DNA of 64,000 nt from Sorex araneus (taxonomy: Eukaryota > Chordata > Mammalia > Eulipotyphla > Soricidae). The first letter of the stretch is position 1; each line of letters opens with the position of its first letter. The notes beneath the pieces were generated by a model. It was not told the DNA's origin, searched no databases, and was given only the letters and a program-made list of their open reading frames with translations. The position numbers and the translations under genes are program-made. Location: positions 36,646,234 to 36,710,233 of the forward strand of contig NC_073307.1 of NCBI RefSeq assembly GCF_027595985.1, read 5' to 3'. Positions 58,255 through 64,000 of this stretch are shown in pieces.

Positions 58255-58435
58255 CGGAAACAGAGCAACAGCACAGTGGGCAGGTTTCACTTAAAGCCAA
58301 CTCACCCAGGTTTGATACCGGGCACCACATATAACCCCCACTACCCCCCATGCACAGCTAACAGTGATCCCTTACACAGAGCCCTGAGTAAGCCCTAAGC
58401 ATGACCAGGCATGACCCCAAATCCCAAATCCCAGA
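58255..58435 (+). mobile_element. Diverged SOR-type SINE
   Basis: AACAGAGCAACAGCACAGTG, GGTTTGATACCGGGCACC, GAGCCCTGAGTAAGCCCT and CAGGCATGACCCCAAATCCC retain the family order. Confidence 0.75.
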
Positions 58436-59499
58436 AGATAGTGTGAGGACAGGACTGTGGGGAGGAGATCATCAATGCAAACTGCCCTGTTTAGTGTCTG
58501 GTCTGGAAAAGGCTTTTCAAGGAGTTGCACTGGAAGAAGTTTATTTGATAAATGAATGAAGAAGTGAGTGAAGAATGAGAGATTTTTGCCTGAACTTGCC
58601 GGGAACAACTTTTACCCTCACTTGCTCTGACAGACTCCCAAGAGCCTTTTAAATCATGAAGGTCTCAGTGGAACTGGTGACATGGTTCCTTTCAGAAGAT
58701 CTTCTAATTTGTTTTCATGGTTAAATAAGACTAATCGCTCATGCCATAGACTTCTCAGAGATGGAGGGAGTGTGGGATCTGGGGGCAATGGGGACAAAGT
58801 ATATGTGCCAATATGGCCCAGAATGCGGGAGAAAGTGAGAGCAATCCATGAGTGCAGTTGCTCTGTTCTAGGTCACAGATGGTGAGTGCCCATGCAATCC
58901 TCAGGTCCATCGAGGTCTGTCCTGTGATCCCCTATTGAAGCTAAGCAACTATCTTACTTTACACAGCAAGGAATGGGCCAGGTCTCAGACCCAGACCCCG
59001 ACCCCTGCCCTCTCAATCTCTAGGTGGATTAGAGGCTCCCTGGTGGTCTGCCCTGGTACAGGAGGTCTGACTGGGAGCCAGCATCTCTCCCCTGCTAGGT
59101 CTCATCGCAGGAAGCTTTCACACACCAGGGCAGAGGAGCAGTTCGAACGGGGAACGGAAGACCTACATAACCTCCAGAGTTTATTAGCTGGTCTCCTGCA
59201 GAACATTCTAGCTAGCTGCAGCCAAGCACAGGCACTCTTGCCTCGCCCCATCTCCCCCTGCATGTCTGACAATGCCCACCTCTGCTGGCAATCACTCACT
59301 TTCTCTCTCCTTTCCAAATTCAAGGGCCAACTTTGCTTTAGAACACACCTACAGTCTTGCCCTAATTTGATACAATGGAAAGCAAAATGGTTCTCAGCAC
59401 TAAATATATAAGCAATCTGGGAGCTTTTCATTGATTCCCATGTTTGACTGGCAGAAGGGACAAGTGACACAGCTAGATGCCAATAATGGGCAAAAATCA

Positions 59500-60450
59500 C
59501 TAATAATGTTGGCTCACACTTCCTGGTTTAAGGAATCTGGACCTAATTGCTCTCAATTAATCTGCTCCACCCTTTGATCGCTTACTTATCAGATTGGGAA
59601 AGATAGATTTAATAGTGCTTGCTTGAAACAGGTTCTTTAATTGGAAACATCACAGCATTTAGCTCACTTTGTACTCCAGCAATTAAGAACAATTTGGAAA
59701 AGTGTTGTTGATTTTTTTTACACTATTGTCTCCTTGATTAGATTTCCAAAGCTCCAGACAAAACAAATGACAATACTAGCTAGCACTATTGGTGCAAATA
59801 AAAGCCCAACAGCCAGATTACTTACTATGAGAAATGCGAGCCATCCTCATCTATTTCGTCAGTGTCTGATATTTATTTCCCTGTGTCCCTGTCTCTTGTG
59901 TCGGGAGGTAGCAATACCTCTTATAAAGGGCATCGTTCTGTACCCGCCCTCATCCAATTATCTTTTCTCCAAATAAGCCAAATCAACAGCAGAAATTATT
60001 TTTCTTGATTAAGCACCCACATTTCTCTTGGGAGGGAACAAAACAAACAATTAATCTTTCCTTATTTGTTCTCACCAGTCCCTGCCTCCTTCCATGCCGG
60101 CTATCCAGGTACCTGTGGCAGCCGCTCGGCAGCAATTAGGCCTGAGCAGAAAATGAATGGAATCGAGGCGGAGGGTCTAATCTGCTGAGAGGCTGAGTGA
60201 GATGGCAGGGTTAGACCAGGAAAATTCCCTTGTCGTCGGAACACTGTTCAACATTACTACCTGACTTCAGCATAATTAACCAGGCTGGGGAATTTATATG
60301 AACTAAGTAATTGGAAAGAATTAGCAAGAGATATGTACATTAATCTTTACCAGTTACACAGTGTTTAATGAAATTAAGGATCTCGGGCGCCTTGGCTTGC
60401 TTAGTTTGCACGCTCTGTAGCTCTGTGCTTCACCTGTGGAGGATGGAGAG
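59500..60450. promoter_or_regulatory. Candidate conserved non-coding block
   Basis: Repeat-free and rich in TAATTA/ATTAAT-type cores (CAATTAATC, ATAATTAACC, AAGTAATTGG, TACATTAATC), with no credible ORF. This composition is typical of developmental enhancers. It is purely an inference from sequence character; the nearby gene most likely to use it cannot be told from the window. Confidence 0.3.
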
Positions 60451-60778
60451 AAGTGGGGGGTGGGGGGGAACAGAAAATTCTCAAAACTTTAGAGGGAAAC
60501 AAGAAGCCATCCAGAGGGTCACAAGCAGGCTCTTTGTTAAATGAATTATAATCAGCTTCTAGGATAAAGATACTAGTGACATTTTTCTTTAAAAAACGAA
60601 TTATTATATAGTTAGGTAGTAAAACTTATAGAGATAAAAATGGTGCCTGGGAATTGTTTAGATATACTGGGAGAGACTGGTTTGGGTGTGAGAATACAGG
60701 TAGCAAGACTATCGCTGAGTTGATAACTGCTGAGAAGGGATGGTGGGTATCTGGAATTTTAAGATATATTATTGTATA

Positions 60779-61016
60779 CTGTAATCACGGTCACTGTCAT
60801 CTCGTTGCTCATTGATTTGCACCAGTAAGGTCTCGATTGTGAGACTTGTTACTGTTTTTGGCATACTGAATGTGCCATGGGTAGCTTGCCAGGCTCTGTC
60901 GTGCAGGCGAGATACTCTCGGTAGCTTGTAGGCTCTCCGAGAGGGACGCAGGAATCGAACCTGGGTCAGCCTTGTGCAAGGCAAATGCCCTACCTGCTGT
61001 GCTATCGCTCCAGCCC
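60779..61016 (-). mobile_element. Long-tail SINE variant, full length, with TSD
   Basis: Read on -, a tRNA-like head (GGGCTGGAGCGATAGCACAG, TTCGATTCC-like B box) is joined to the alternative tail ending near ACCGTGATTAC. ATTATTGTATA occurs at 60768-60778 and 61017-61027. Confidence 0.93.
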
Positions 61017-61169
61017 ATTATTGTATATTATTATCGGTAATTAAAATACTACAGTGGTGTAATATATTATTCTTTTCTCTACTTGCACACTGAAAATTTC
61101 CACAATGAATAAGGATGAAAAGAAAACTTTCTTTAGAGCAATATCCAATATACAGTAAAATGTGTGTGT

Positions 61170-61240
61170 CAGAGGCTGGGTGTGCAGCTCAGCACAAGAG
61201 AGCACTGTCTTGTTCAATCCCCAGCACCAAAAGAAAGAAA
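61170..61240 (+). mobile_element. Possible SINE head fragment
   Basis: GGCTGGGTGTGCAGCTCAGC and TTGTTCAATCCCCAGCACC resemble a tRNA-derived head. Short and uncertain. Confidence 0.4.
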
Positions 61241-61552
61241 CAAGCAAGCAGCTTCTGCAGAAGAGAAAGGAAGCAGCACATGTCTGTCCACCTGGATGCC
61301 ATGAGCACTTTGTGTGCTGGCTGACGGTTATGCATCACAGGCTGCACAGGCCCGGCCATCCTGGTGGGACAAACGCAACTGTCTACATCCCTAATACACA
61401 GCGGGGTTCTGTGAAGACTCAGGAGCCCACAGCACACACATCCGATCACACATGAATCCTCAGCACCCTAGGAGGAACGCTGGTCTTCCTAGCAGCTCAG
61501 AGTGGTGACCTGCAGTCCAAATGCATTCAAACCTGCTCCATAGCAGGGCGGC

Positions 61553-61578
61553 AGCGGGGGGGGGGGGGGGAGGGGTGA
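61553..61578. repeat. Poly-G run
   Basis: An uninterrupted G run followed by AGGGG; length may be unreliable in the assembly. Confidence 0.9.
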
Positions 61579-61937
61579 GGGCACAGATGCAGAATGCCAG
61601 CTTCAGGACAGAAGCTGAGGGGCTCGCCTCTCCTGGGACAGAAGCAACTGCTTTTGGGAAATGGCTTTAAAAAGAAGCGGTGGTGGCGGTGTGCGGCATG
61701 TCTTTCCATACGTGGGTCATGGTGCCACTGGTTACCATTTCCAGCGAGACTTCAGCTGGCTTTCCTGAAATGAGTCCGGGGCCTGGGGACTGTCACAGTG
61801 GGCTCAATCTAGAAAGAGCCAGAAGCCCACTGACAAACCAGAAGCATAGCACTGCAGCCCCCACACCCATTTCATTGGCATGGGCTCTCATGGGGAGCCT
61901 GGAACCTCAGTGATGACTGACAGTAAAAATTAGATCA

Positions 61938-62054
61938 GGGGCCAGAGAGATAGCACAGTGGGTAGGATACTTGCCTTGCACACAGTCAACCAGGGTTGGA
62001 TCCCAGGCATCCCTCCCCCCGACTCCCTGCCAAAAAAAAAAAAAAAAAAAAAGA
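61938..62054 (+). mobile_element. SOR-type SINE, internally deleted
   Basis: GGGGCCAGAGAGATAGCACA head and GGGTTGGATCCCAGGCATCC B-box region run almost directly into the A-tail. The middle third is missing. Confidence 0.85.
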
Positions 62055-63434
62055 CAAAGGAAAGAGAAAACAAACCCTGATCAGTAGGGACTAGCAAACC
62101 AGATGAACACCAGCAAAACTTCCCAGGCTAAGACATTTCCAGTAGGATCCTGATCCAAGCTTTGGGGTAAGCATGTTTCCATTCCACTCCCTTTATCCAG
62201 AAAGATTGCTCTCCATTAAATCACACACTTGGGGATTCCTAAAGCTTTCCAACAGTCATCACAGATCTCTCCTCCCACCCCTGCCCCCCTCAACATGCAT
62301 AAGACAAAACTGTGGATCCCGCTTCCTCCAGGCCCATCACCGGAAGTCAGTGAACTTCTAAATGATTGGATTCATATTTATTCCCTTGAAATTTGGTTTC
62401 ATTAAGAAATAGTATGTCGGCTGGTCTCTGAAAATTTAAGAATGCGCCTGCACTAAAAATTATTTTCAATGAAGTCTATGCCGTTTGTAGATCAGTGGCT
62501 TGCAAGCAGAGAAAAGTCAAACCATTTGAAATGAAGCAGCATAATTTTCTAGACCCCAAATGCAAACCTTTAAAATTTAGAGAAAAAACACTGCCCTAAG
62601 TAATTATGGGTAGCCTTCAGAAAGTGTCTTAAGCTTAACACCAAAACATCTAGAACTATCTACCCTGAAATCTAAGAATCTGTAATTCATTGCCTACAAA
62701 AACAAAACTTAGGAAAAACAAAGACCTCTTCTTTCCCTTTGGTCAATGGTTTCCCCCTTATGATGACAAGCATGTCTGCCCAAGTGTAGATAAGTGGGTT
62801 AGGGTTTTCCTGTGTGAAAAACAAGCCATGGAAACTGGAGTTATAGGATTTCTCACCAGGCGCAAGGAAAACATGTATGCACGAGAGAATCTGGAAACCC
62901 CGGCTAGCAATGATGGATTTAAGTTATTAACAGATCAAAAAGAGATGGATGGTGGTTTGCTCTTCTTAATCTACATCATCATCTAGATCTATTTAAAGAT
63001 ATGTGGGGCACTAACAAACTTGGTTAAGGTTTCGATAAAATCAGTAAAAATAATCTGCCCCCGTTACATTGAGTCGGTATCGATCAATAAAATCACTTGT
63101 ACAAGGAAAGTACTGTTAAGTACTGACAATCCTGGCCATTAATATTATTTAACACACTGTTCACAAGCTTTAACGAGAACAAAGAACAGTTTGTCTCGAG
63201 TTATAAGCCGGACCCTCACAGATACTGTTCCTTCTGTGGGCTTCTTGGGGTATTTTTTAAGCTCAAACTGTACATTCCTCTTTCACCACCTCCACTCCCC
63301 ACCATACACACACACAGTCTGGCCTCATGTGAGGTCTGGCTCTTGACTTGTGTGACAGTTTCAAGGAAGTTCTTAGAAGAGGTGGAGCTGCCATAACTTC
63401 ACTTCTTCTTCTTCTTTATCTTTTATTTTTTTTG

Positions 63435-63565
63435 GGGGGGGGTCACACCTGGCGATGTTCATGGTTTACTTCTTAACCTGTGGACTGAACCCAAAATTCT
63501 ATGGACTGAGTGCAGGGCCAGGGCAGTGATCAATAGGACATGACACTTTCCCGTGGCATTTTGGA
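63435..63565 (-). mobile_element. Diverged SOR-type SINE fragment
   Basis: GGGGTCACACCTGGCGATGTTCA on + is the reversed family 3' end; the remainder is poorly preserved. Confidence 0.55.
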
Positions 63566-63730
63566 TGCACTCACTATGCTTAGGAATTAAAGACAAAAAC
63601 AAAAAAGCAAAACCAAACCAAAACAAACAATCCAAGTCCAAGGTCTAGTGTACAAGCTCTGAATGCAGGAAACCTCATCTCCCAGGTACCAGGTACCAAG
63701 GTGTCAATAACCCCTAATACTGCTGAAGGC

Positions 63731-63774
63731 GGGAAAGAAGGAAAGAGAGAGAGGGAGGGAGGGAAAGAGGAAGG

Positions 63775-63836
<62 letters not shown>

Positions 63837-63880
63837 GAGAGGGTGAGAGGGGAGGGGAGAGGAAGGAGGGAAGGAAGGAA
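63731..63880. repeat. (GA)n-rich purine tract
   Basis: About 27 uninterrupted GA units (63779-63832) flanked by GGAA/GGGA motifs. Confidence 0.93.
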
Positions 63881-64000
63881 TTGCAATGACTTTTTCCTAG
63901 AGCTGGATGGCTAGGAAAGACTGTGCATGCCTTATGAACATGAAAATGGAAGAGAGAAAAAGAAAAAGGATAAAAAATACTTTATATAGTTTTTTTTAAT

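Larger units (their letters stand above)
31225..64000 (-). other. SNX24: Large SNX24 intron (continues beyond the window)
   Basis: No further SNX24 exon was found after reading for the residue 1-83 sequence (e.g. the NWVPKVLEQRRQGLE segment). SNX24 is a long gene in mammals because of large 5' introns, so this fits one intron of more than 32.8 kb. Parts not covered by other entries (about 31.9-32.95, 36-38.2, 38.65-40.28, 41.5-44.48, 48-59.5 and 61-63.4 kb) hold no recognised gene or mobile element. Confidence 0.8.

Noticed and set aside
31225..64000. Further upstream SNX24 exons (residues 1-83)
   Set aside because: I read the minus strand for the NWVPKVLEQRRQGLE, KCIKTPEIP and KRYSEFHALHKK regions and found no match, so they are assumed to lie beyond the window.

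Overview
This is mammalian nuclear DNA with short exons, GT-AG introns and dense retroposons. The commonest repeat is a tRNA-headed SINE with an A-rich tail. Its head, middle and 3' end match what I know of the SOR family of shrews, so I infer Soricidae (Sorex or a relative) with moderate confidence. The only recognisable protein-coding genes are two convergent ones. PPIC (cyclophilin C) is on + with its last four coding exons at 27-5232. SNX24 (sorting nexin 24) is on - with its last four coding exons at 31224-22521. Their tail-to-tail order agrees with the PPIC/SNX24 neighbourhood of human chromosome 5q23.2.

Layout: 1-5.7 kb holds PPIC exons encoding residues 40-211 and a short 3'UTR. 5.7-21.1 kb is intergenic and full of retroposons: many SINEs, a 1.5-kb composite L1-derived element with target-site duplications (TSDs) at 13.18-14.7 kb, a 5'-inverted L1 at 16.4-17.3 kb and an L1 3' end at 19.3-20.3 kb. 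21.1-31.2 kb holds the SNX24 3'UTR and its last four coding exons (residues 84-169, end of the PX domain plus C-terminal tail), including a 33-bp microexon. 31.2-64 kb is one large SNX24 intron; the exons for residues 1-83 were not found and probably lie beyond the window.

The large intron contains SINEs and old L1 fragments, a CpG-rich patch at 38.2-38.6 kb, about 10 kb with no SOR SINE (47.65-57.85 kb), a repeat-poor AT-rich block at 59.5-60.45 kb that looks like non-coding regulatory DNA, and two unassigned exon-like ORFs bounded by good splice signals.

The best candidate for something undescribed is the composite element at 13180-14705. It has a GC-rich, monomer-repeated L1-like 5' region joined to an L1-type 3' end, no coding sequence between them, a poly(A) tail and a perfect 15-bp TSD, so it looks like a complete non-autonomous retroposon family. 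All gene calls come from reading the sequence against remembered family sequences; nothing was searched.
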